From the NCBI RefSeq assembly GCF_964204645.1, contig NC_134035.1:5766501-5830500 (forward strand): 64,000 bases of DNA, in the 5' to 3' direction. The stretch is from Tubulanus polymorphus (taxonomy: Eukaryota; Nemertea; Palaeonemertea; Tubulaniformes; Tubulanidae). The translations under genes and the position numbers were made by a program. This document shows, piece after piece, positions 50,110-62,187 of this stretch. A model generated the notes under the pieces. That model was not told where the DNA came from and did not search any database. It saw only the letters and a list, made by a program, of their open reading frames with translations. Position 1 is the first letter of the stretch. Every line of letters begins with the position of its first letter.

Positions 50110-50200
50110 TGATAAGATTATATATTCAAAACATCTATTCTCTATAAATACTGTCTACAGGGAACCAGGGATCCGAAGCTGGACACGATCAGCTAACTTC
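50110..50200 (+). promoter_or_regulatory. Chitinase 2 promoter: GATA site and TATA box
   Basis: TGATAAG (50110-50116) and TATAAATA (50143-50150) lie about 90 and 55 bp before the ATG at 50201. The short distance implies a 5' UTR of about 20-25 nt. Confidence 0.68.
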
Positions 50201-53200
50201 ATGATGTTACCTGTTTTACTTCTGTTCGCTTCGGCGCTTTTGATTTCTGCAACTGGTAAGTTACATTGTTATCAAAAGCCAAGACCAAGTTCCCGAGTTC
50301 TTGAACTCAACAGTTAAAATTAGTTCATTTTCAATGTCAAAATCTGAACTCACAACTGTGTGTCAGTCTTGCAAAAAGTTAAAACTCAAATTTCTATCTT
50401 ACGTAGTCGCTATCTGTTATTTCAGGTTTCCAGTGAGTTGGCTTTTTCCATGAAACTGCTTCCAGAACCAAATTTTTATTTTCATTTGTTAAAACTGACC
50501 CTTGGGCTTTTTATCCCTTCGGCTTTGTATAATTATGGACATCTCTTAAATTTCATCTTTTCGTGTTTTATTTATGTTACAGATTACAAGATGGTATGTT
50601 ACCACACTAACTGGTCACAGTACCGACCCGATGATGGGAAGTTCATGCCCGAGAATATAGACCCTCATCTGTGCACGCATATCATATATTCGTTCGGTAA
50701 AGTTGTCGGTAACGATATCGTACCGTACGAATGGAACGATGACGATACCGATTGGTCGAAGGGCTTGTAAGTATTTGATTGTGAAACCCTTAAAATGATT
50801 GTTTGGTCTATGATTTTTTATGTAATTCGAATACATCTTGCCTTCTTTGCCTCACAGGCCGAACTCCGATGTGCTATTGCGATTGAGCGATATAAAAATC
50901 CCTACAACTAACAAAAATATTAAAATATAATTGTAAAGGTACACGCAATTCAACGAATTGAAAAATCAGAATCCAAGTTTGAAAACTCTGATCGCGATTG
51001 GAGGTTGGACCCACGGTAGTACTGGGTTTACTGAAATGGTCGCAACTAAAACGAATCGTGCTCAATTCGTCAAGAACGCGATCGCTTTCCTGGAGAAACG
51101 AGGTTTCGACGGGTTAGATTTAGACTGGGAATACCCTGCTAATCGTGGAAGCCCTCCCCAAGATAAACAGAACTTTGCTCTTCTTTGTCAGGTGAATTAT
51201 CTATTCCGAAACAACTATTGATGAAATACTATGTCCGTATCGTGACGATGTATAGTGGCTCCCACACTAATAAGACGAGAAAGATGAAGTCCGAAGTTTC
51301 CTAAACGTTATTAATTCATTGATTCGACGTTTCGACGATAACCTTATAGTCATCTCCAGGAATACTGAGTTAACAAAAATATGAGATATTAATGATTTAT
51401 CTCCTAATTTTGTTAACTCAGTATTCTTGGAGATCATAGTCGATATGTCGAATCAATAAATCATCAGCTTTACGGAAACTTCGGACTTCATCTTTCTCGT
51501 CTCATTAGTGTACGATTCCTTATACTATTATGTAACACCTGACGATGGTTTCTATAATAGAGACATATTAGTCAGAAATACTCACTTTCATCTGCCTTTC
51601 TCTATGATCAATGTTTTTCTCTTCCAAAAAGGAATTGCGAGAGGCCTTTGATAAGCGTTCTAACCAGTTACTTCTGACAGCTGCTGTGGCCGCGGGTAAG
51701 GCTACCATTGAAACTGCATACGATATACCAACTATATCCAAGTACGTATAACTCGCTAAATAAATATCCTCTCCACACTAGTAATGAAGAATAGGAGTCC
51801 GAAATATTTCCTGGATATAAATCCGCATACTTTTAAATCTTTTCTAGGCCAAATTTATGAATGATGAAATCTTCTGCTGTTTTTAATTCTAATTCAGATA
51901 TTTGGATTTTATCAATTAAATGGCTTACGATCTTCACGGCGGCTGGGAGAAAAAGACAGCCCACCAGACTGCGCTGTATCCGAGGAAGGATGAAACTGGT
52001 GATGACAGAAATTTGAACGTGGTAAGTGATACTTCTTTCATTTATTATCGGTTCCAAAAACCTTATTCAAGAGTTAGATTCAAGGCTCTAGGGTTAATGC
52101 CACCACGTTCGAATCCCTGTGTGAGGAGGATTGGTTGTAAGAAGAACTACTATTTGAAATGTAACTTCTATCAGCTACCATTAGTCGAAGGGATGTAACT
52201 ATCCGAATTCAATCTCAATTTGGAAAATTTTGCTGTTTATTCTCTCTAGGATACAGCAGTTAATCTGTGGTTAGCAGGTATCTCAGCTGGCGGACAACCT
52301 TCAACTAAACTAGTCCTGGGTTTGGCTACGTATGGACGTGGTTTTACACTTACCAGTACCGTTAAAGGAATGGGTGCTCCAGCGTCCGGTCCATGTCCAG
52401 CCGGCAAATATACAAGAGAAAACGGATTCTTATCCTACTACGAGGTACAATTTGTTTCCTTCTCTCTTTAAGTAACTGTCGCCTATTTCAGGTCTACCTT
52501 CAATTTTCATTTATGGTGTTGGAAAAACGTTGTTGTTTACAGTGGGTTGATCTTATCGAGGAATGTAACGTTCAAATGACCGGCAGATAATTTGTTTTTA
52601 GATATAAGTACTACGTAGAATAATAACATTATGATTTACGTAGCATACCTTATCTAACTAATAGAAAACAAGCCGTTAAGTCCAATAAGTGTTTATCCTC
52701 ACTCTCGATATTACTTCTGGTGTCCCCCAAGGATCTATTCTACGACCTCCTATTTTTATTTTTCATGGTACTTATCATACCGATATCATAAACGAAGTAA
52801 TTTCAAAGGTATCATAATTTATATTTGTTTATTTGTCCACGTTTTACCTCTGTAGATCTGTGACCTTTTTAAAAGTGGCGCACAACGATTTTTCGACGAG
52901 GAGAATAAGGTACCATATGCCGTTGCGGGAAGCACTTGGATCGGTTACGATGATAAAGAAAGTTTACTTATCAAGGTAAGGAATTGTTTAAGCGCATGAA
53001 CGAGAGTAGAAATTTCGATTGAATTTGGGAACTTGTGTTGTATTAGGTGAACTATTTGAAATCGAAAGGGCTCGGCGGTGGTATGATCTGGACATTGGCT
53101 TTAGACGATTTTACCGGAACACATTGCGGACAAGGGAAATATCCTCTATTAAAGACGATTTCGCAATCTCTCCGTGGAGACGTTGTCACCGTGTAAGTAC

Positions 53201-55001
53201 ATTTTCATTAGAGCTGTGCTGATATGTAGATTAAGTATATTTTTCTAATTAGAAATTATTCTACCAGGGCTTCGTATTAGAGTGTTCATGGATCGTACTA
53301 ATATCTAAATTTTTTCATTTTATTGGGGTTCGAACTTACCGGTACTATGGGTCACGAGTTTGGTTACGAAGTTTAAATGTTATCTCATGGTCGTTCAGAT
53401 AAATTCGTTGGGCAAATACATTTAATATGGTGTTATTGTGTGTGGAATTGGACACAGGCACCCAAGACCTGTCTGCCCCGGTCCTTCGTGTTAATCAATT
53501 CAAGGCGTGCTGAAGACTGTAAAAGACATTTGTGACGATGTTTTCATTCACTGGAAACATATGTAGTGATTTCTCGGTTATAGTGTGAGTGAATGCCCGC
53601 AAACTCATTTATGACACATTTTACTTGTAAAAGCTAGGTATTTTAGCTTTAGAAAAACAAAGAAAGGTTGATTCCAAATATTTCTATTAAGAATAGAAAT
53701 GCTGCCTGTCTGATCATTTTCAGGGATTTTGAATACGAGAAAATAGGTATCATCATTTTTGCCTTTGTGTAACATGTGCGCTGTGCAATTGTATTTATTG
53801 TTGAGAAAATAAACTAAACTGAAACTCAAATCTTAAACTAAAAATACCGTTCGGTGATACATATCATTCTGGATAATTTTTCAGTGACCCCAGTATCAAG
53901 ACAACGTAAGTAAAATCTTTGAATATATCAATCCGTGGCTATGTTTGTTGCGTAAAGGTTTCGATGTCATTGTTCGATCACCAATAACTTGAAACTGATG
54001 CATATAGATCGTGATCGGGGGATTTACAATATAATTCGAGCCTGTACACTGTTTTGCTTAAATTGCACATTTAGATATTAACTTTGAAGTAATTCTTTAT
54101 GTACATTAAATAAAATCATGTAAAGCACTTATTGCATTTTCCAAACAATATGACGTAGTCACGTCAAAAAAGTACGTGGTTACGGTCAGTACATTTGCAA
54201 CATCAAAATTTGTAAATTTAAGTTTACGACCAGTCGACAGGATATCGCAAAAATAAGTGCTTCTACATCAAATATGTATGATACAATACCACATAGGCCT
54301 GGAGCCAGTTCGACTGTTTGAGTTACTCTGAGATTCCAGGCTTCCTTAACATTGGCCATGAACTGAACCACTTTATTTTTCTCTGGACTGTGTTTCCTAA
54401 TGCGTACCACTCTCCCAGTCTGGACGCGGTGTCTCCTACTGCGTAAGAGGCCACTCTCCCATCCTGGATGGTGTCTAAATTACGAGTAAAAGAACACTTT
54501 TTCATGTTGGCAATTATGTAATATTTTCAGGCCGACGACAACAACAGTAGGGAATCCAGGAGGTACGTTTACTGTTTATTGACAGAAATAATGAAGATGA
54601 TGAACTACAGGCCTGCTGACTTGTACTGGCTATCCCTCCTAATATTATCACTGATCAATAATGTATCAATAACTAAATTATATTGTATGTTTATATGAAT
54701 TACGTTAGATGAATTAGTATCAACTATAATTTGTATATCGTGTAAAATGTCAGATGAATTGTTATCAACTATGATTCGTATTTTTATCGTGTTAAATGTT
54801 TTATCTTATTCAGGAAATGGCGGTGGAGGTTCGTTCGTAGGATGCAGTGGTCAGGCCGATGGTTTCTACAGAGACCCGGATGATTGCGCAAAATATTACC
54901 GGTGCGTCGGTGGTGTACAACATGACTTCAAATGTGAGAATGGTCTCGTTTTTGATTTACAAAGTAATGCTTGTAATTGGCCTGATGCAGTTCAGTGTTG
55001 A
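50201..55001 (+). CDS. Secreted GH18 chitinase with CBM14 domain, copy 2 (short linker)
   Basis: Eleven exons, 475 aa: 50201-50255, 50583-50766, 50939-51191, 51632-51741, 51898-52021, 52250-52444, 52856-52975, 53047-53192, 53885-53905, 54531-54562, 54814-55001. The signal peptide is [17 protein letters not shown]. Catalytic motif [10 protein letters not shown] has E144, and all GH18 blocks match copy 1 closely; exon 2 differs from copy 1 at only a few bases. The two [10 protein letters not shown] linker exons of copies 1 and 3 are missing. Surrounding intron sequence is still recognisable at about 54150-54250, but the exon is gone. Splicing from the 53905 donor to 54531 keeps the frame, so the linker is simply shorter. 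The CBM14 domain has six Cys. The stop overlaps AATAAA (55001-55006). Intron 8 is enlarged to about 700 bp by unrelated sequence; intron 3 carries a snap-back MITE. Confidence 0.93.
51251..51525. mobile_element. Snap-back MITE in chitinase 2 intron 3
   Basis: Inverted arms CACACTAATAAGACGAGAAAGA and the reverse complement of TCTTTCTCGTCTCATTAGTGTA, with inner arms around CTCAGTATTC. Same family as 929-1170. The intron is about 440 bp here against about 115 bp in copies 1 and 3, so the insertion postdates the duplication. Confidence 0.8.
52655..52790 (+). pseudogene. LINE RT remnant in intron 6 of chitinase 2
   Basis: ATATTACTTCTGGTGTCCCC then CAAGGATCTATTCTACGACC reads [13 protein letters not shown], the same RT block as at 45864-46105, in the matching intron. 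Confidence 0.7.
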
Positions 55002-57070
55002 ATAAAGTGATTCTACCACTTAACATCAACGGAGAAACTTGAGTTATTTCATATCGTGATGTACTTTTGATGAGCATTTCTGCTAATGTTATTTTTTATA
55101 ATCAGAAGGAGGTGATAGTATCCTAATTGCTCAGGGCTTTATAGACCGTTATTACATGCATCTTTTGTGTCGTTGTCTTCCCTATTTACGAATTCGTCAT
55201 CAGTCTGAATTGGGTTGGCTGAAAGATTGCTGATCGACAATGCGTGACCACCCGATCTTCTCTCTCTGCTGGTATAAGGCATCGTGCATCCTCTGCAAAA
55301 ATTCTTCGCTCACTTTCGATCGTTAAGATTTCTTTACACTGAACACTGGGTCTGCTGACGAAACTACCAACCGATGCGTCGCAGGAAAGCACCCGTTTTA
55401 TATCAATTATATCAAAAGTTCATAAAGATGTTTTTATGAATTTTTGGATATAATGCGTACCGTGCTGGTTCGAAAGAGTCGATGTACACCTGTTTTTCCG
55501 CGTGCGTTATAGAGATACTAATATTTTCCTTCTAGTCTTTTTAGTAAAAAAAAACTGAAAAACGTTGTCATTGAAATTAACAACCGTACGTAATAACTTG
55601 CCTGAACTGGAAACTTCGATTTTGGTTCATGCGGTCCATTTCCTTAGAATGAACGATCTATTCCCGGAAGAAGAGTTCGTTAGGTATCTCGTTTGAATAA
55701 ACGTTTATTTCCTCATCGAAGAATTCAACAGCGCAGTTAATTATTGATAAAATTGTGTTGTCGCGCGCACGCACCGGGATTCCGAATATATGATTCATTT
55801 TGATTGAATGAAAATACTCACGATAACTAATTAAATGTGCCACCTCCAGATTCTAACATAACGTATCGAAATAATGGTATCGCAATAAACAGTGAAAATG
55901 ATTAAGGCTCTCGAACTACGTGATGTTTCAATTTGTCATCGCGTTCTCAACATGAAGTCCGTGGTTTTTTTGAAGTGTTATGAAAATGTACCGGCGAGAT
56001 TGATATTGCTTATTAGATTTATAAAACGTATATAAATACATCATTTTCCGTTCTAACTACAAATTTGTATCCCGATTCACAAGTGTACGGTGCACGTACG
56101 AGGCTGCTACAGCAGGAATACGAGGTGAGGGCATTTCTTCGGTTTTCTGACATATTTTCTCGCTTCCATCGAGATCAGACAATAGTGTATTTTATGGAAA
56201 ACCTCTTTCTTCTATCAGCCTGGATCCGCCCATGCAAGCTTGGCCCTAACTCTAATCCATTTTCATTTGATTTGATCAAAGTTCACTATATACACATCGG
56301 GATTTGAAACGTCATTTACGTATAAAATTTGGGTCCAGAACTGTGTTTAGGTTGTCGACTGATTGATGCAGTAATTATTTAATCCGCTGCTAATAGCTAT
56401 ATCGTGCCATCATTTTATCTGTAGTAAGTTCAATAAGAAACAGTTAATATGTCTGCGGCGGATATAGGGGAACTTGTGTTTAGACTTGAACGATCAAATT
56501 ATTTTACAGCCCCCGTTCATTTAGTCAAGAAAATCGGTGTACTCCAGTCCGAGAGTACATCTAATATTGCCTTTATGAACATCGAAGTGTCATTTTTGGA
56601 TGTGACAAGTCTCTCAAAATTGACCCCCGAATATGCTCTGTACTTTAGTTAGCGCTATTCATTTCAATTCCTTTCTCCTGATTAAAATGATTGAATTGTG
56701 AAATAATTATTCATCGATTTTGTCGATTTTTACAATAAACACGACACAAAAGTTAAGTACGTTTACACATGTTACAACAGCTTCTATAAAATTGATCTAT
56801 TCACTAATTTTGTACGGAGAAACATGTCACTTAAACGAATAAACTAAAACATTGTAAGTGAACTGATTTCGAGACAATTAATCAACAAATTGATTAACAA
56901 ATAATTCGAGCTATTTGTGTTGCAAATGTAGTGACGTTGCTGGTGCGTTTTCAAAACGTCTAAAATTAATTGCCATTTGAAAATTCAATTCAATACGAAA
57001 CTGAATGAATCGTCATAATTAGAGAACATATTCTATACCGTTCAAAATATTTGCAATTTCTCGATTCAAC
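55002..57070. other. Intergenic DNA between chitinases 2 and 3
   Basis: 3' flank of copy 2 (homologous to that of copy 1) followed, from about 56210, by upstream DNA of repeat unit 3 (GCAAGCTTGGCCCTAACTCT matches about 42925). About 55300-56200 has no counterpart that I can see. No gene supported. Confidence 0.5.
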
Positions 57071-57164
57071 CGATGAGATTACATTCGAAACATCTCAAAT
57101 TCCTCTATATATATATACTGTCTACAGGAAACGGCGACACAAGAAGACACGATCAACTAACATC
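57071..57164 (+). promoter_or_regulatory. Chitinase 3 promoter: altered GATA site, TATA-like run
   Basis: The position of TGATAAG in copies 1 and 2 reads CGATGAG here (57071-57077), which breaks the GATA consensus. TATATATATA (57106-57117) and CTGTCTACAGGAAAC are at the same spacing as in copy 2. Confidence 0.6.
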
Positions 57165-60100
57165 ATGATGTTACCTGTTTTACTTCTGTTCGCTTCGGCG
57201 CTCGTGATTTCTGCAACTGGTAAGTTACATTGTTATCAAAAATCAAGATCAAGTTCCACAGTTCTTGAACTCAAGAGTTAAAACGGGTTCATTTCCAAAG
57301 TTTTGATCCGAGAGTCAAAACTCAGATTACTGTGGAACTGGATCATACTTACCAGTTATAACGTAGTTATCTTATGTAGATGTCTATCCTTACCCAAACA
57401 TAGATGGAATCGTTACAATTAATTTCGAGATAATTGATTAAGATTTTTTTATGTTTCAAACCTCAAGCTCGTTTTCAATATTATTTTACCACAGGGTCCA
57501 GTTTTACGAAAAAGTAAAAAGCCAAATTTCTAGTTTAGTTGCTATTTGCGACTTTATGTTTTCGATGAGGACAACACGCTTCATGCTTTTTCATGAAACC
57601 ACTGCACCCAGAAGCGAAATTTCGTCTTTTTTGTGAAACCTGGCCCTGGGCATTGTATACTTTCGGTTTTCTATCATTATGGACACTCTCTTGAATTATT
57701 GAATTACTATGGACAATCTCTTGAATTTCATCTTTTCGTTTTTCTGTTTATTCTACAGAATACAAAATAGTGTGTTACCACACCAACTGGTCACAGCACC
57801 GACCCGATGATGGGATGTTCATGCCCGAGAATATAGACCCTCATCTGTGCACGCATATCATATATTCATTCGGTAAAGTTGTTGGTAACGATATCGCACC
57901 GTACGAATCGAACGATGAAGATAGCGGTTCTTCGAAGGGCTTGTAAGTGTTTGACCGTTGATATTTTGAAGGTTTTGAAATTGTTCTGTGTGGAAATGAA
58001 CAAAATGAAATTATTTAAATATTGAGTGAAGTATTACCGTTAGACCATTAGATTTTCTTGTTAATTGTGGGTTTTTATTCAATTGAATCAAGTGACAGTC
58101 ACTTGTCTATAGAAACAAAACTATGTTTTTAAGCCTAGATTCTTAAAGGCCGAATTAATAAGCTAATTATAGCTAATCAAGGCCGTGCATTTGCCATTGC
58201 GATAATAAGCAACATGAAAATCCCTACAACTAACAAAAATATGATTGTAAAGGTACACGCAATTCAACGAATTGAAAAATCAGAATCCAAATTTGAAAAC
58301 GTTGATAGCGATTGGAGGTTGGACCCACGGTAGTGCTGGGTTTACTGAAATGGTAGCAAAGAAAAAGAATCGTGACCAATTTATTAGGAACGCGATCGCC
58401 TTCCTGGAGGATCGAGGTTTCGACGGGTTAGATTTGGACTGGGAATACCCCGCTAATCGTGGAAGTCCTCCCCAAGATAAACAGAACTTTGCTCTTCTTT
58501 GTCAGGTAAATATGAGCTATTCTGTAACACCCGGTGATGCTGATCTCTAATAGAGACAGCCGGGCATACTCAGTTTCGTCTGCCTTTCTCTATGGAAAAA
58601 AAATGATTTTCTCTTTCTAAAGGAATTGCGAGATGCTTTTGATCGACATTCTAACCGGTTTTTGCTGACAGCTGCTGTGGCCGCGGGTAAGGCTACCATT
58701 GAAACTGCATACGATATACCAACTATATCCAAGTACGTATAACTTCCAAAGTGAACTCCACACATTAATAATGAAGAATTAGAGTCCGCAATGTTTCCTG
58801 GTTATACATCCGTATTCTTTTAATCTTTTCCTAATCTGATTTATAAACTGTTGTTTTTCTAATTCAGATATTTGGATTTCATCAATCTAATGGCTTACGA
58901 TATTCACGGCGGCTGGGAACAAAAGACAGGCCACCAAACTGCGCTGTTTCCGAGGAATGATGAAAGTGGTGCTGACAGAAATGCGAATGTTGTAAGTCAC
59001 ATTTGTTCGTATATAAATGTCACCAGTTCCAAAGTCGTTGGGAATAGGTAGAATTCAAGTCTCTCGAGGGTTATAAGAAGAACTACTATTTGAAATGTAA
59101 CTTCTATCAGCCAACATCACAGTCGAAGGGATGTACCTATCAAAATTCAATTTCAATTTTGAAATTTACTTTGCTGTTAATTCTCTCTAGGATGCAGCAG
59201 TTAATATGTGGTTAGCAGGTATCTCAGCTGGCGGACAACCTTCAACTAAACTAGTCCTGGGTTTGGCTACCTATGGGCGTGGTTATACACTTTCTACTTC
59301 CGATGAAGGAATGGGTGCTCCAGCTTCCGGTCCATGCCCAGCTGGAAAATATACAGGGGAAGATGGATTCTTATCCTACTATGAGGTACAATTTATTTCT
59401 TCCCATCCTTAGTAACTATCACCCTTTTTTCGTTCGACCTTCAATTTCAAATATGTTCGAAAAACTCGATGTTTACAATCCGATTTGCGTGGAATACCTC
59501 ATTTGGTACCAAATCTATCAAACTTACAGAAGCCAGGCCGTTAAGACTAATAAGTGTTTATCTCACTCTCGATATCAATTCTAGTGTCCCCCAAGGCTCT
59601 ATTCTAGAGCCTACTATTTTCATTATCATGATACTTAGCCTATCATAATATATCATAAAATATCTGAAGTAATTCCAAAAGTATCAGAATTTAGAGTTGT
59701 TGATTTGTCCACGTTATACACGTATTATCTCTGTAGATCTGTGACCTTTTTAAAAATGGCGCACACCGATTTTTCGACGAGGAAAGTAAGGTACCATATG
59801 CTGTTGTCGGAAGCACTTGGGTCGGTTATGATGATGAAGAAAGTTTACTGATCAAGGTCAGGAATTGTTTAAACGCATGAACGAGAGTAGGAATTTTGAG
59901 TGAATTTCGGAACTTGAGTTGTATTTCATTCTTAAGGTTAACTATTTGAAATCGAAAGGGCTCGGCGGTGGTATGGTCTGGACGTTGCCTTTAGATGATT
60001 TTACCGGAACCCATTGCGGACAAGGGAAAAACCCTCTGTTAAACACGATTTCGCAGTCTCTACGTGGAGAGGTTGTCGTCGTGTAAGTACATTTACATAA

Positions 60101-61584
60101 GAGTTTGGTGATGATATTTTTATGAAGATAAAGTATGTTTTCCAATAAGAAATTATTCAAACGGGACCTAAGTATTAAAGTACTAATTTCTAAAAAGACT
60201 ATTCAATGATGTCAGCTTGAATTATTTTTCAGTGACCCTATTATTGAGACAACGTAAGTACAATCTTTTATCATGATTTACAAACTAATTAGAATCTGTT
60301 CTGCTTAGGTTGCGTATTTCATATGTTAACTTTGAAGTTATCCTTTATGTACATCAATCACACCATGTCGGCTGAATTAATAAATTATTGTGTTTGACAA
60401 CCGGTGGTCACATCGAAAAAGCGCTATGGTCGCAGTCACTACATGTGCAACTTGTTCTCGTTTCAGCACCACGACCGTAGCAGAAACAACGACTACCGAG
60501 CAGTAAGTAGACAATCAGCCGATGGGATAGCAAAAATTTACGATCACTCCTGGAGCGTAGAGGCCACTCTCCCAGTCTGATGGTGTCTCTCTAATGCGTA
60601 TGAACCCCTCTACCCGCAGTCTGAATGGTGTCTCCTGACGCGTAGGAGGCCGCTCTCAGAGTCTGGACTGTATCTCCTAATGTGTAGGAGACCCCTCTAG
60701 GTATCTTCGCGAAGGAGACCCATCCATCAGTCTGGACGATGTCTCCTGTACACATATTTTGCAACTTGTTCTCGTTTCAGCACCACGACTGTAGCAGAAA
60801 CAACGACTACTGAACAGTAAGTATACATTCACCCGATAGGATGACAAACAAATATAGGCTGGAGACAGTTCGACACTACTACAGTTTGAGTTATAGATTC
60901 CAGGCTCTCCAAACATTCAGGACGGTGTCTCCTAATGTTTAGGAGATCAGTCTTCTATCACCACTATCCTTGTCCGGTGACTCAAAATGCGTAGGAGACC
61001 TCTCTCAGTCTGAGCGGCGCCTCCTGATGCACAGGAGACCACACACTGCCAGCCTCGGCAGTGTCTCCCAATGCGTAGGAAACCACTCTGGTGTCTCATT
61101 ATTGGTAAAAAAGCACTTGCTCACTTCCTCATGGCTATTAGAATACATGTATTTTCAGACCGACGACAACAACAGAGAGCAATTCAGAAGGTAAGTTTAC
61201 TTTTATAAACAAAAATAATAGAGATGATGAACTGCTGGCCTAATGACTTGTACTGGTTCCCTCGGTAATCTTTATCACTGATCAAATATGTACCAATAAT
61301 TTATACATGTAATTAGTGTTCATATAAATTGGGTTAGATTAATCATTAACTATAATTCATATGTTTATCGTGTAAATTTTTTTTAATCTTCTTCAGGAAA
61401 TGGTGGTGGAAGTTCGTTCGTAGGGTGCAGTGGCCAGGCTGATGGTTATTACAGGGACCCGGTTGATTGCGGTAAATATTACCAATGCGTCTTTGGTGAA
61501 CAATTCGACTTCCATTGTGGGATTGGTCTTGCTTTTGATTTACTAACTCATATTTGTAATTGGCCTGCTGCAGTTCAGTGTTGA
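57165..61584 (+). CDS. Secreted GH18 chitinase with CBM14 domain, copy 3
   Basis: Thirteen exons, 499 aa: 57165-57219, 57759-57942, 58253-58505, 58623-58732, 58868-58991, 59191-59385, 59737-59856, 59937-60082, 60233-60253, 60467-60502, 60781-60816, 61159-61190, 61397-61584. Signal peptide [27 protein letters not shown] with E144; MAYDIHGGW and [15 protein letters not shown] retained, so activity is likely. Two [10 protein letters not shown] linker exons, as in copy 1. The most diverged copy: the exon 2 end reads ESNDEDSGSS instead of [10 protein letters not shown], and the CBM14 domain changes around its central Cys (CVFGEQFDFHC against [11 protein letters not shown]) while keeping all six Cys. 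Stop codon overlaps AATAAA (61584-61589). These differences suggest changed substrate binding or expression; that is inference. Confidence 0.93.
57498..57643. mobile_element. MITE of the CCAGTTTCACGAAAAAG family in chitinase 3 intron 1
   Basis: TCCAGTTTTACGAAAAAGTA at the left pairs with TTTGTGAAACCTGG at the right, with TTCGATGAGGACAAC in the core as in the copies at 4641-4898. Confidence 0.65.
59525..59645 (+). pseudogene. LINE RT remnant in intron 6 of chitinase 3
   Basis: GTGTCCCCCAAGGCTCTATT reads VPQGSI, matching the RT block in the same intron of copies 1 and 2. Confidence 0.65.
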
Positions 61585-62187
61585 ATAAAGCGATTGTACA
61601 CTGCACCATATGATTAAAAGAAGAGTTGTTTCATTATTTTGATGGGTATTTCTGCTAATGTTTTATCCAATTATCGATTCTTGTGCGAAAACTGCTCAGA
61701 GACATTGGAGCAATAGAATGATCATTTTCATCATTATCAATCGGGCAAACCTATGGCGAAGATTAAAACGCACCTCTCAGAGGAAGGTATATATCGCTTG
61801 GAATTATATCCTTATTATTGCATATGCAATAGACTATTGCATTATACGATTTAAGGTAAGGGTTAGGTTGGATTAAGGTCAGGCATAGGTTTTTAAAGTC
61901 AGGATTTAGTTCTAGTTTTTAGTGCGAGTTAACTCTGAGTTAAAGGTAGGTCATTTTCAGTGGGTTAGCTCCGAATCGAATCTTCACTCTGAACTATGGA
62001 ACTTGTTCCAGAGTGTTACTATAGGTTGAAACTAATACGCCATACCTTTCACAAGGAGTAATGATGTGCATGACCGAAACTGTGTGTGCGTAGTAACTTT
62101 GGAGCTTTTCAATGAATCTCATTTATTTATTAGAAATTAAAGATATATTTCTAAACAATTAATAAATCAGATAAAGTTTCTATCGAT
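61585..62187. other. Spacer between chitinase 3 and the transporter gene (convergent)
   Basis: Contains a 3' flank shared with chitinase 1 (GCGAAGATT...ACGCACCTCTCAGAG) and an inverted repeat of the AACTCTGAGTTAAAG / TATGGAACT family at about 61917-62018. No gene seen. Confidence 0.45.
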
